Assembly (NCBI RefSeq): GCF_029392895.1
Contig: NZ_CP114200.1
Location: forward strand, 7,322,501 to 7,386,500
Reading direction: 5' to 3'
Source of the DNA: Streptomyces sp. 71268
GTDB taxonomy: Bacteria; Actinomycetota; Actinomycetes; Streptomycetales; Streptomycetaceae
Length of the DNA stretch: 64,000 bases
In this document: piece by piece, positions 18,437-26,656 of the stretch
Layout of the letters: every line of letters begins with the position of its first letter
How positions within the stretch are numbered: the stretch's first letter is position 1
Translations under genes and position numbers: made by a program
Notes under the pieces: model-generated
The model's input: only the letters and a program-made list of their open reading frames with translations
The model's database searches: none
What the model was told of the DNA's origin: nothing

Positions 18437-19372
18437 GTGAGCGAGACTACGCACGACAGTGTGGTCGCCATGACTTCCCCACCATCCCCCGACGACGGGC
18501 TCACCCCCGCCGAGCTGGCCCAGAAGTACGGACTTTCGGTCAGCGGTGCCCGGGTGGGGCTTGGCGAGTACGTCCAGCAGTTGTGGGGGAGGCGCCACTT
18601 CATCTTGGCCTTCTCCCAGGCCAAGCTCACCGCGCAGTACAGCCAGGCGAAGCTCGGCCAGCTCTGGCAGGTGGCGACACCGCTGCTGAACGCGCTGGTG
18701 TACTTCCTCATCTTCGGCCTGATCATGGGCGGCCGGGGCAACATGGACAACCACGACTACATCCCGTTCCTGGTCACGGGCGTGTTCGTGTTCACCTTCA
18801 CCCAGACGTCGGCGCTCGCCGGCGTCCGGGCGATCTCGGGCAACCTCGGGCTGGTGCGGGCACTGCACTTCCCCCGGGCCGCGCTGCCCATCTCCTTCTC
18901 GCTCCAGCAGTTGCAGCAGCTCCTGTTCTCGATGATCGTCCTGGCCATGGTGTTGGTCGGGTTCGGGCACTACCCCAGCCTGTCCTGGGTGCTGATCATC
19001 CCGGTGCTGGCGCTGCAGTTCGTCTTCAACACCGGCCTCGCCATGGTCATGGCCCGGCTCGGCAGCAAGACGCCCGACCTGGCGCAGTTGCTGCCCTTCA
19101 TCACCCGGACCTGGCTGTACGCCTCCGGCGTGATGTACAGCATCCCGGAGATGCTGGCGAAGAAGGACGTCCCCGAGTGGCTGGACGACCTGCTGCTGTC
19201 CAACCCGGCGTCGGTCTACATCGACCTGATGCGCTACGCCCTCATGGACGACTACTCCGCCTCCAACCTGCCGCCGCACGTGTGGCTGCTGGCCCTCGGC
19301 TGGGCCCTGCTGGTCGGCATCGGTGGATTCCTGTTTTTCTGGAAGGCAGAGGAGCAGTACGGCCGTGGCTGA
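18437..19372 (+). CDS. ABC-2 type permease, polysaccharide/polyol-phosphate export (TagG-like)
   Basis: The 311-residue protein has an amphipathic N-terminus and six membrane segments in the ABC-2 pattern, with AFSQAKLTAQYSQAKLGQLW before segment 1, as in TagG, RfbA and Wzm permeases. With the ATPase that follows it forms an exporter that flips lipid-linked glycopolymers. Three in-frame starts exist (TTG 18416, ATG 18422, GTG 18437); I took the GTG, which gives the MSETTHD-like start I remember in homologues, but the ATG is equally possible. It follows the glycosyltransferase by 78 bases and overlaps the ATPase gene by 8. Confidence 0.88.
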   Translation: MSETTHDSVVAMTSPPSPDDGLTPAELAQKYGLSVSGARVGLGEYVQQLWGRRHFILAFSQAKLTAQYSQAKLGQLWQVATPLLNALVYFLIFGLIMGGRGNMDNHDYIPFLVTGVFVFTFTQTSALAGVRAISGNLGLVRALHFPRAALPISFSLQQLQQLLFSMIVLAMVLVGFGHYPSLSWVLIIPVLALQFVFNTGLAMVMARLGSKTPDLAQLLPFITRTWLYASGVMYSIPEMLAKKDVPEWLDDLLLSNPASVYIDLMRYALMDDYSASNLPPHVWLLALGWALLVGIGGFLFFWKAEEQYGRG

Positions 19373-20156
19373 GCGAACCCCGGAGCAGAACCCCAAGGAC
19401 CCGCGTCCCACCGTCATCGCGGACGACGTGCACATCGTCTACCGCGTCAACGGCGGCGCCCGCGGCAAGGGCAGCGCCACCGCCGCGCTCAGCCGCATAC
19501 TCCGCCGCACCGCCTCGCCCGGCATGCGCGAGGTACACGCCGTGCGCGGCGTCACCTTCGTCGCCCGGCGGGGCGAGTCGATCGGCCTGATCGGCTCGAA
19601 CGGCTCGGGAAAGTCCACGCTCCTCAAGGCCGTGGCGGGGCTGCTGCCCACCGAGCGCGGCCACGTCTACACCGACGGCCAGCCCTCGCTGCTCGGCGTG
19701 AACGCGGCCATGATGAACGACCTCACCGGCGAACGGAACGTCATTCTCGGTGGCCTGGCGATGGGCATGACGCGCGAACAGGTCCGCGAGCGGTACGACG
19801 AGATCGTGGACTTCTCCGGCATCAACGAGAAGGGCGACTTCGTCACGCTGCCGATGCGCACCTACTCCTCCGGCATGGCGGCCCGACTGCGCTTTTCCAT
19901 CGCCGCCGCCAAGGACCACGACGTGCTGATGATCGACGAGGCGCTGGCGACCGGCGACCGCAAGTTCCAGAAGCGCTCCGAGGCCCGCATCCGCGAACTG
20001 CGCAAGGACGCCGGCACGGTCTTCCTGGTCAGCCACAACAACCGGTCGATCCGCGACACCTGCGACCGCGTCCTGTGGCTGGAGAAGGGCGAACTGCTCA
20101 TGGACGGTCCGACCGACGAGGTCATCAAGGCGTACGAGAAGGAGACGAGCCGGTAG
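19365..20156 (+). CDS. ABC transporter ATPase, polysaccharide/polyol-phosphate export (TagH-like)
   Basis: This 263-residue ATPase has Walker A GSNGSGKST, signature YSSGMAARLRF and Walker B DVLMIDEAL followed by the switch His in LVSHNN. The unusual signature and an N-terminal stretch of about 60 residues before the conserved VRGVTF are typical of O-antigen and teichoic-acid exporters. It lacks the extra C-terminal carbohydrate-binding domain found in some Wzt proteins, so substrate recognition probably lies in the lipid carrier or the permease. It ends the operon, with a strong terminator 18 bases past its stop codon. Confidence 0.9.
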   Translation: MAERTPEQNPKDPRPTVIADDVHIVYRVNGGARGKGSATAALSRILRRTASPGMREVHAVRGVTFVARRGESIGLIGSNGSGKSTLLKAVAGLLPTERGHVYTDGQPSLLGVNAAMMNDLTGERNVILGGLAMGMTREQVRERYDEIVDFSGINEKGDFVTLPMRTYSSGMAARLRFSIAAAKDHDVLMIDEALATGDRKFQKRSEARIRELRKDAGTVFLVSHNNRSIRDTCDRVLWLEKGELLMDGPTDEVIKAYEKETSR

Positions 20157-20664
20157 TTCCGCCGTCCCCGCACAACGCCCGCCCCGCGTTCACACGCCGG
20201 GCGGGCGTTTTCCTGTGGCGTTTACCGAACCCGGCGCGGTCGCCACCCGTACAATTCGTTGCCGCTTTATGAATTGGCCTGTACCACATTTCGTGAAAGC
20301 GGTGTCGAGTATTCAGTGGGCCGAAGTGGAGGGCGCGCGGCGAGGCGCGTGCGCTATCACTTTTCGTACGCTGTGTTGTGTGTGCGATCGTGTGCCCGTA
20401 GGGTGCTGCCGCGCTGATCCTCGCGGTCTTTCCCGGATTTCGGGGGCGAGTATTTTCGGTGCGATGTGTTCCATAGTGCGGCCGGGTGGGAGCGGTCGGG
20501 GCGGTGAATTGGGGGCCGTCGACCCGCGCGCGGCGCGCGGGGTGGCACCGCGCGACGGGCTTTGCGTGACCGGCCGGTTGCCGTGGGTGCTGACGAGTTC
20601 GAACGTGGGGCGTGCTCGCACGCGTGTGGTTCGCACGCGAAAACGCCGGGCATAGGGAGGGCGT
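20157..20664. other. 508-bp spacer, unusually A+T-rich
   Basis: After the terminator at 20174-20213 this stretch is visibly poorer in G+C than its surroundings (for example around 20250-20310 and 20350-20470). No reading frame in it shows a domain or good start context. It probably contains the promoter of the TetR gene and its operators; no clear palindrome was found. Confidence 0.5.
20174..20213 (+). terminator. Terminator of the glycopolymer operon
   Basis: A perfect 11-bp stem (AACGCCCGCCC at 20174-20184 against 20199-20209), 14-nt loop and a following T run (TTTTCC) make this one of the few classical intrinsic terminators in the window. Confidence 0.8.
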
Positions 20665-21417
20665 GTGTCGCAAGAAGCAGTACCTGTCGCACCGTATTCG
20701 CGTCGTGAACGACTGCGGATCGCGACCATTCAGGAGATCAAGGATGTGGCACGAGAGTTTCTCGTGCAGGACGGCCCGGGCAATGTAACGATCCGCGCCA
20801 TTGCCCGCGAAATGGGCATGACGGCGCCCGCCGTGTATCGCTACTTCACCAGTCGGGACGAGCTGATCCAGGCGATACGGCGCGACATCTTCGGCGAGAT
20901 GGGGGGCCATCTGCGCGCGGTGATCGAGGCCGTTCCCGAGCGCGAGCCCGCCTTCGAACTGCTGGCGTCCGGGCGCGCGCTGCGCCGCTGGGCCATCGAG
21001 CACCCGCACGAGTTCGGCCTCATCCTCGGCCCGTGGGGGCCCAGCGAGGGCAGGCAGGCGGGCCAGGCCGAGCGCGACGCGAGCTGGGCCTTCGGGTCGC
21101 TGTTCGCCGGCCTGATATCGGAGCTGTGGCGCAGCCGCGGCTTCCCCGTCCCGGACCCGGACTCCCTCGACCCCGAACTGGTGGCACAGCTCACGGCGCT
21201 GCGCCGGGAGTACCAGGTCGAACTCCCCGTCGAGGCCCTGGCCATCATGGTCCGCTGCTGGGTGCGGCTGTACGGCGTGATCTCGATGGACGCGCTGGGC
21301 CACCTGGCGTTCGCCCTCCCCAACGGCGACGCCTTCTTCGAGCGCGAACTCCAGGACCTGGCCGCCGTCCTGGGCATCGAGGAGTTCTACGCGGCCGACC
21401 AGCCGGTGGCCCGCTGA
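20665..21417 (+). CDS. TetR/AcrR-family regulator (WHG C-terminal domain)
   Basis: This 250-residue protein has an N-terminal TetR DNA-binding domain, with helices in DVAREFLVQDGPGNVTIRA and the recognition segment MTAPAVYRYFTSRDELIQAI, followed by a longer ligand domain with the character of the WHG subfamily. The GTG start lies 4 bases after AGGGAGG. It is on the same strand as the hopanoid operon, with 381 bases between, so it could control that operon or itself; nothing in the sequence decides this. A perfect 9-bp hairpin follows it. Confidence 0.85.
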   Translation: MSQEAVPVAPYSRRERLRIATIQEIKDVAREFLVQDGPGNVTIRAIAREMGMTAPAVYRYFTSRDELIQAIRRDIFGEMGGHLRAVIEAVPEREPAFELLASGRALRRWAIEHPHEFGLILGPWGPSEGRQAGQAERDASWAFGSLFAGLISELWRSRGFPVPDPDSLDPELVAQLTALRREYQVELPVEALAIMVRCWVRLYGVISMDALGHLAFALPNGDAFFERELQDLAAVLGIEEFYAADQPVAR

Positions 21418-21798
21418 CCCCGCCGCGCGCGCCGGCCCGTCGCGTCGGGCCGGCCAGCGGCCGGAAGGCCGCACCACGCCGCCCCGCTCTCCGTCCGACA
21501 GGGCGCGGCCGCCACGGGACCCCCGACCTGACAGCGCACCGCTCGGCTCCGCGTACGCTGTACTGATGACCATCCGGACTATGGCGGACACGTGTCCGGC
21601 CCCCCGTTCGGGGGTCCGGAGCCCATCCCCCGCGACCTGGGGCGCGGCGTGTCCGCGTCGTGCCGTGACTGACATGCGGTGTAGAACGGGGGATGTGACG
21701 GCATTGGCCACGCGGCCCCTACCCAGTGCCCCCGCAGGCCCCGGCGCCCCTGCCCCCTGTGGTGGCGCTGTACGCGCCCGTACGCCTGGCTGTCTCCG
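21418..21798. other. Spacer upstream of the hopanoid operon
   Basis: This 381-bp region begins with the TetR gene hairpin and must contain the hopanoid operon promoter. The short frames here have no recognisable product. I could not place -35 and -10 elements with confidence. Confidence 0.5.
21431..21454 (+). terminator. Hairpin after the TetR gene
   Basis: A perfect 9-bp stem (GCCGGCCCG at 21431-21439 against 21446-21454) with a 6-nt loop starts 14 bases past the TetR stop codon. There is no U tract. Confidence 0.45.
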
Positions 21799-22737
21799 GT
21801 GACCCTGGAAGACGAGCGCAGCCGGTCCCACCCCACCCCGCGAGCCTGGCCGGAGCAGCAGGCGCGCGCGGTGCTCGACAAGGCAGCGCACGAGAACTTT
21901 CCCGTCGCCCCCTTCTTCCTCCCGCGCGCCTGGCGCGACGACCTCATGGCCGTGTACGGGTACGCCCGACTCGTCGACGACATCGGCGACGGCGACCTCG
22001 CGCCGGGCGGCGGTGACGCCGTGCTGCTCGGGCTCGACCGGTCCCAGGCCGACGACACCACCGCGCTGCTCGACGCGTTCGAGGCGGACCTGCGCCGGGT
22101 CTTCGACGACCGGGCCGAGCCGCCGCGACACCCGCTGCTGCGCGCGCTGCGCCCCACCGTGCGCCGGTGCGGGCTCGGCCCCGGCCCCTTCCTCGGCCTC
22201 ATCGAGGCCAACCGGCAGGACCAGCGGGTGCGCCGGTACGCCAGTTACCAGGAGCTTCTCGACTACTGCGAGCTGTCCGCCAACCCGGTGGGCCGCCTGG
22301 TCCTGGCCATCACCGGGACCGCGACGCCCGAGCGCGTGCGGCGCTCGGACGCGATCTGCACCGCGTTGCAGATCATCGAACACCTCCAGGACGTCGCCGA
22401 GGACCTCGGCCGGGACCGGATCTACCTGCCCGCCGAGGACATGCGGCGCTTCGGCGTGACGGAGGCGGACCTGCGCGTCCAGACGGCCAGCGCACCGGTG
22501 CGCGCGCTGATCGCGTTCGAGGCCCGCCGCGCCCACGACCTGCTGAACGAAGGCGCTCCGTTGGTGAGCAGCGTCCACGGCCGGCTCAGGCTGCTGCTCG
22601 CCGGCTTCGTGGGCGGTGGGCGGGCCGCCCTGAAAGCGGTCGCGCGCGCCGATCACAACGTGTTCCCTGGACCCCCCAGGCCCACCAAGCCCAGCCAACT
22701 GCGCGAGGTCGCGGCGACACTGCGAGGAGAGGGGTGA
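21799..22737 (+). CDS. hpnC: Squalene synthase HpnC
   Basis: HpnC acts with HpnD and HpnE to make squalene from farnesyl diphosphate, in the three-enzyme bacterial route; HpnC converts the presqualene diphosphate made by HpnD to hydroxysqualene. This 312-residue trans-isoprenyl-diphosphate synthase has both Asp-rich motifs (LVDDIGDGD and EHLQDVAEDLG) and the segment GRDRIYLPAEDMRRFG. The start is a GTG without a strong ribosome binding site. Its stop codon overlaps the hpnD start as GTGA. First gene of the hopanoid operon, in the same order as S. coelicolor SCO6759 onward. Confidence 0.93.
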   Translation: MTLEDERSRSHPTPRAWPEQQARAVLDKAAHENFPVAPFFLPRAWRDDLMAVYGYARLVDDIGDGDLAPGGGDAVLLGLDRSQADDTTALLDAFEADLRRVFDDRAEPPRHPLLRALRPTVRRCGLGPGPFLGLIEANRQDQRVRRYASYQELLDYCELSANPVGRLVLAITGTATPERVRRSDAICTALQIIEHLQDVAEDLGRDRIYLPAEDMRRFGVTEADLRVQTASAPVRALIAFEARRAHDLLNEGAPLVSSVHGRLRLLLAGFVGGGRAALKAVARADHNVFPGPPRPTKPSQLREVAATLRGEG

Positions 22738-23684
22738 CCCAGGAAGTGGAAGGACCTTCGCCTACCCCCGCACCGGTGACGGCGGCGTACCGCTACTGCG
22801 AGGCAGTGACCGGCCAGCAGGCCCGCAACTTCGCGTACGGCATCCGGCTGCTGCCCACGGACAAGCGGCGGGCGATGTCCGCGCTGTACGCCTTCTCCCG
22901 CCGGGTGGACGACATCGGCGACGGCGCCCTGAGCGCGTCGGCCAAGGAAGAGCGGCTGGAGAGCACCCGCGAACTGCTGCGCCGGATCGCGGACGGTGCG
23001 GTGGAGCAGGACGACACCGACCCCGTGGCCGTGGCCCTCACCGACGCCGCGCGCCGCTTCCCCATCCCGCTCGGCGGGCTCGACGAGCTGATCGACGGCG
23101 TGCTGATGGACGTGCGCGGCGAGAGCTACGAGACGTGGGACGAGCTGCGGGTGTACTGCCGGTGCGTGGCCGGCGCCATCGGCCGCCTCTCGCTCGGCGT
23201 CTTCGGCACGGTGCCCGGGGCCCCCGGCGCCGAGCGCGCCGCCGAGTACGCCGACACGCTGGGGCTCGCCCTCCAACTCACCAACATCCTGCGGGACGTT
23301 CGGGAGGACGCGGCCAACGGGCGCACCTACCTGCCGTCCGACGACCTGGCCAAGTTCGGCTGCTCGGCGGGGTTCCACGGCGCCACGCCGCCGGCCGGCG
23401 CCGACTTCACGGGCCTGGTGCACTTCGAGGCCCGGCGCGCGCGGGCGCTGTTCGCCGAGGGCTACCGGCTGCTGCCGCTGCTCGACCGGCGCAGCGGCGC
23501 GTGCGTGGCCGCCATGGCCGGCATCTACCGCAGACTCCTCGAGCGCATCGCCAGGGACCCCGCGGCCGTGTTGCACGGCCGCGTCTCGCTGCCCGGGAGG
23601 GAGAAGGCGTACGTCGCCGTGCGCGGCCTGGCGGGTGTCGACGCGCGCACCGTGAACCGGCGAACCGGTGGGGGGCGCGGGTGA
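22734..23684 (+). CDS. hpnD: Presqualene diphosphate synthase HpnD
   Basis: HpnD condenses two farnesyl diphosphates to presqualene diphosphate. The 316-residue protein has the family pattern: YCEAVTGQQARNFAYGIRLL, first Asp motif RRVDDIGDG, second motif NILRDVREDAANGRTYLP and the C-terminal VHFEARRARALF. The GTG at 22734 follows a GAGGAGAGG ribosome binding site and overlaps the hpnC stop. Both phytoene/squalene-synthase-like genes being intact makes a full three-step squalene route likely. Confidence 0.93.
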   Translation: MTQEVEGPSPTPAPVTAAYRYCEAVTGQQARNFAYGIRLLPTDKRRAMSALYAFSRRVDDIGDGALSASAKEERLESTRELLRRIADGAVEQDDTDPVAVALTDAARRFPIPLGGLDELIDGVLMDVRGESYETWDELRVYCRCVAGAIGRLSLGVFGTVPGAPGAERAAEYADTLGLALQLTNILRDVREDAANGRTYLPSDDLAKFGCSAGFHGATPPAGADFTGLVHFEARRARALFAEGYRLLPLLDRRSGACVAAMAGIYRRLLERIARDPAAVLHGRVSLPGREKAYVAVRGLAGVDARTVNRRTGGGRG

Positions 23685-23986
23685 TGGCCCACGCGCCGGT
23701 GCCGCACGCCGGCCGGCCCCCGCGCACGCTGGGAGACCAGTACGTTCGCGCGACCCGGCGTGAGAGCCCTGCCGGTGGGGCAACCCTACGGGGCGTCGCG
23801 GCGTCCCCCGTCGCAGCCGGGGAACGGTCGCGGCGCCGGCCGCCCGCGACCTGGAGCGGCGAGAAGCGACCGGGAGCGGCCGAAGCGGTCACGCGGAAGC
23901 ACCCGGAGCATCAGAAGGACCAGGCGTACCCGCAGCACCCGAGCACAGTCGAGCACAGCCGAGCACAGCCGAGAAAGGGGCGCACG
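23685..23986. other. 302-bp interval between hpnD and hpnE, possible degenerate small gene
   Basis: A frame in phase with hpnE is open from an ATG at 23684 directly after hpnD, and it encodes an Arg/Pro-rich stretch (for example TRRESPAGGATLRGVAA). From memory S. coelicolor has a small DUF6380-type gene at this point, and the ATLR-G-AAS pattern is vaguely similar, so this may be a remnant. I do not call a gene. The right end has a three-copy 10-bp repeat (23941-23970) and the hpnE ribosome binding site. Confidence 0.4.
23941..23970. repeat. Three tandem copies of a 10-bp unit
   Basis: GAGCACAGYC is repeated three times in tandem, just before the GAGAAAGGGG ribosome binding site of hpnE. It looks like a slippage product. 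Confidence 0.8.
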
Positions 23987-25414
23987 ATGGCAGCGAGCAC
24001 GCACCCTGAGCACCTGACCCGCGCGGGCCGGACCGCCGTCGTCGTCGGGGGAGGGCTCGCGGGTATCACCTCCGCCCTGGCCCTGGCCGACGCCGGGCTG
24101 CAGGTGACCCTGCTCGAAGGCCGGCCCCGGCTGGGCGGCGCCGCGTTCTCCTTCCGCCGCCCCTCGCCCGCCGGCGAACTCACCATCGACAACGGCCAGC
24201 ACGTCTACCTGCGGTGCTGCACCGCGTACGGCTGGTTCCTGGACCGCGTCGGCGCCCGCCACCTGGCCCCGCTGCAGGACCGGCTCGACGTGCCCGTACT
24301 CGACGTGGGCCGGCCCGAGCCGAGGCTGGGGCGGCTGCGCCGCACCGCGCTCCCGGTGCCGCTGCACCTGGCCGCCACCCTGGCCACCTACCCGCACCTG
24401 TCGCCCGTCGAGCGGGCGGCCGTCGGCCGGGCCGCGCTCGCCCTGAAGTCCCTGGACCCGCACGACCCGGCCCTGGACGGCATCAACTTCGGGGACTGGC
24501 TGCGCAGCAAGGGCCAGTCCGCGCGCGCCATCCAGGCGGTGTGGGACGTCGTTGCCGTGGCGACCCTCAACGCCCGCTCCGCGCAGTGCTCCCTGGGCCT
24601 GGCCACCATGGTCTTCAAGACCGGGCTGCTCACCAAGCCCGGCCACGCCGACATCGGCATCCCCCGGGTGCCGCTCGGCGAGCTGCACGACACCAGGGCC
24701 CGCGCCACGCTTGAGGCGGCGGGCGTGCGCGTCGAACTGCGCAGCCGGGTCACCGCCATCGGCCGCGAGGCGGAGGGCGGTTGGGGCGTCGAGGTGGAGA
24801 CCGCGCCGCACGCGGGCACCCGGCTCACCGCCGACACGGTCGTACTGGCCCTGCCCCAGCAGGAGGCACACGGACTGCTGCCGGCCGGAGCGCTGGACGA
24901 CCCCGGTCGACTGCTGAAGATCGGCACCGCGCCCATCCTGAACCTGCACGTCGTCTACGACCGCAAGGTGCTGCGCCGCCCCTTCTTCGTGGCCATCGGC
25001 ACCCCAGTGCAGTGGGTCTTCGACCGCACCGACACCTCGGGCCTGACCGAGGGCCAGTACCTGGCGGTCTCCCAGTCCGCCGCCCACGACGACATCGACC
25101 AGCCCGTGGCCCGGCTGCGCGAGCGCTACCTGCCCGAGTTGGCGCGCCTGCTGCCCGCCGCCCGTGGCGCGACCGTGCGGGACTTCTTCGTCACCCGGGA
25201 GCGCACGGCGACCTTCGCTCCCGCGCCGGGCGTCGGCCGACTGCGCCCGCCCGCCACCACGAACGCGCCCGGCCTGTACCTGGCCGGGGCGTGGACCGCC
25301 ACCGGCTGGCCAGCGACCATGGAGAGCGCGGTGCGCAGCGGGCTGACCGCGGCCGACGCGGCGCTCTCCGAGCTCGGCCGCCCGCACCGCAGCCCGCTGC
25401 GGGAGGCGGTATGA
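23987..25414 (+). CDS. hpnE: Hydroxysqualene dehydroxylase HpnE
   Basis: HpnE removes the hydroxyl of hydroxysqualene to give squalene, using FAD and a reductant. The 475-residue amine-oxidase-fold protein starts with the dinucleotide-binding VVVGGGLAGITSALALA and LLEGRPRLGGAAFSF, has an internal substrate domain with SAQCSLGLATMVFKTGLL, and ends with the FAD-contacting GLYLAGAWTATGWPATMES. The ATG at 23987 has a clear GAAAGGGG ribosome binding site; the open frame upstream is not family-like. Its stop codon overlaps the start of the prenyltransferase gene. Confidence 0.92.
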   Translation: MAASTHPEHLTRAGRTAVVVGGGLAGITSALALADAGLQVTLLEGRPRLGGAAFSFRRPSPAGELTIDNGQHVYLRCCTAYGWFLDRVGARHLAPLQDRLDVPVLDVGRPEPRLGRLRRTALPVPLHLAATLATYPHLSPVERAAVGRAALALKSLDPHDPALDGINFGDWLRSKGQSARAIQAVWDVVAVATLNARSAQCSLGLATMVFKTGLLTKPGHADIGIPRVPLGELHDTRARATLEAAGVRVELRSRVTAIGREAEGGWGVEVETAPHAGTRLTADTVVLALPQQEAHGLLPAGALDDPGRLLKIGTAPILNLHVVYDRKVLRRPFFVAIGTPVQWVFDRTDTSGLTEGQYLAVSQSAAHDDIDQPVARLRERYLPELARLLPAARGATVRDFFVTRERTATFAPAPGVGRLRPPATTNAPGLYLAGAWTATGWPATMESAVRSGLTAADAALSELGRPHRSPLREAV

Positions 25415-26511
25415 GCACTGTGACCGGAAACAGAGGAGAGACCGTGACTCCGGCCATCCCCGTCGAGACCGCGAACGTCAGCGCCATGCTGGCACGCGGG
25501 CGCACCCTGGTGACGCCCGTGCTGCGCGAGGTCGTCGACAGGCTCGCCCCGCCCATGAATGCCGTCGCCGCCTACCACTTCGGCTGGATCGACGCCGACG
25601 GCAACCCCTCGGCCGCCGACGGTGGCAAGGCGGTGCGCCCCGCGCTCGCCCTGCTCTCCGCCGAGGCCGCGGGCGCCGCCCCCGAGGTGGGCCTGCCCGG
25701 CGCGGTCGCGGTCGAGCTCGTGCACAACTTCTCGCTGCTGCACGACGACCTGATGGACGGCGACGAGCAGCGCCGCCACCGCGACACCGTGTGGAAGGTG
25801 CACGGCCCCGACCAGGCCGTCCTGGTGGGCGACGCGCTGTTCGCGCTGGCCAACGAGGTCCTGCTGGAGCTGGGCACGGTGGACGCCGGCCGCGCGACCA
25901 GGCGGCTGACCACCGCCACCCGCCGACTCATCGACGGGCAGGCCCAGGACATCGCGTACGAGCAGCGCGGGCGGGTCAACGTCCAGGAGTGCCTGGACAT
26001 GGAGGGCAACAAGACCGGGGCGCTGCTGGCCTGTTCGGTCTCCATCGGCGCGGTGCTCGGCGGCGCCGACGACCGGATGGCCGACACGCTGGAGACGTAC
26101 GGCTACCACCTCGGGCTCGCCTTCCAGGCCGTCGACGACCTGCTCGGCATCTGGGGCGACCCGGTGGCCACCGGCAAGCGGCCCTGGAGCGACCTGCGTC
26201 AGCGCAAGAAGTCCCTGCCCGTGGTCGCCGCGCTGGCCGCCGGCGGGCCCGCCTCCGAGCGGCTGGCCCGAATCCTGGCGGCCGACGCGAGTCATGACGG
26301 GAAAACGGATGACATCGCTGACTTCGATGAGGAAGAGTTCGCTAGCCGAGCGGCGTTGATCGAGGAGGCTGGCGGTCGCGAGTGGACGTCCCAGGAAGCT
26401 CGCCGGCAGCACGCCACCGCCGTGGCGGCGCTGCACGAGGTGGACATGCCCGCCGCGGTGCGAGCGCAACTGGTGGCGCTCGCCGACTTCGTCGTCGTAC
26501 GAGAGGGATGA
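25411..26511 (+). CDS. Polyprenyl (farnesyl) diphosphate synthase
   Basis: This 366-residue trans-prenyl chain synthase provides the C15 farnesyl diphosphate used by HpnD. It shows the conserved GGKAVRPALALL, the first Asp motif LLHDDLMDGDEQRRHR, the GQAQDIAYE segment and the second Asp motif AVDDLLGIWGD. Residues just before the first motif (HNFSLL) should set chain length, but I cannot assign it from sequence alone. The ATG at 25411 overlaps the hpnE stop (ATGA); a second in-frame start, GTG 25444, follows AGGAGAG closely and gives a shorter protein. It is the fourth cistron of the hopanoid operon. Confidence 0.9.
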   Translation: MSTVTGNRGETVTPAIPVETANVSAMLARGRTLVTPVLREVVDRLAPPMNAVAAYHFGWIDADGNPSAADGGKAVRPALALLSAEAAGAAPEVGLPGAVAVELVHNFSLLHDDLMDGDEQRRHRDTVWKVHGPDQAVLVGDALFALANEVLLELGTVDAGRATRRLTTATRRLIDGQAQDIAYEQRGRVNVQECLDMEGNKTGALLACSVSIGAVLGGADDRMADTLETYGYHLGLAFQAVDDLLGIWGDPVATGKRPWSDLRQRKKSLPVVAALAAGGPASERLARILAADASHDGKTDDIADFDEEEFASRAALIEEAGGREWTSQEARRQHATAVAALHEVDMPAAVRAQLVALADFVVVREG

Positions 26512-26518
26512 CCTGCCC

Positions 26519-26572
26519 ATGAGACACGGGGGCTGGCGGGAGTACCCGGCCAGGCTCAGCCACCACACCTAG
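26519..26572 (+). CDS. Possible 17-aa peptide between the prenyl synthase and shc
   Basis: A short frame encodes MRHGGWREYPARLSHHT, rich in His, Arg and aromatic residues. It begins 8 bases after the prenyl synthase stop codon, and AGAGGG lies about 11 bases upstream. It could be a real tiny cistron, a translational coupler for the downstream cyclase gene, or chance. No hydrophobic segment or known motif is present. Confidence 0.25.
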   Translation: MRHGGWREYPARLSHHT

Positions 26573-26656
26573 CTCGCGGTCGCCGGAGGGCGCCGGCCAC
26601 GGCGCCTTTCGACGCAACCCCAGCACGGCAGTGAACGGACTGTGAAAGGGGAAGCC

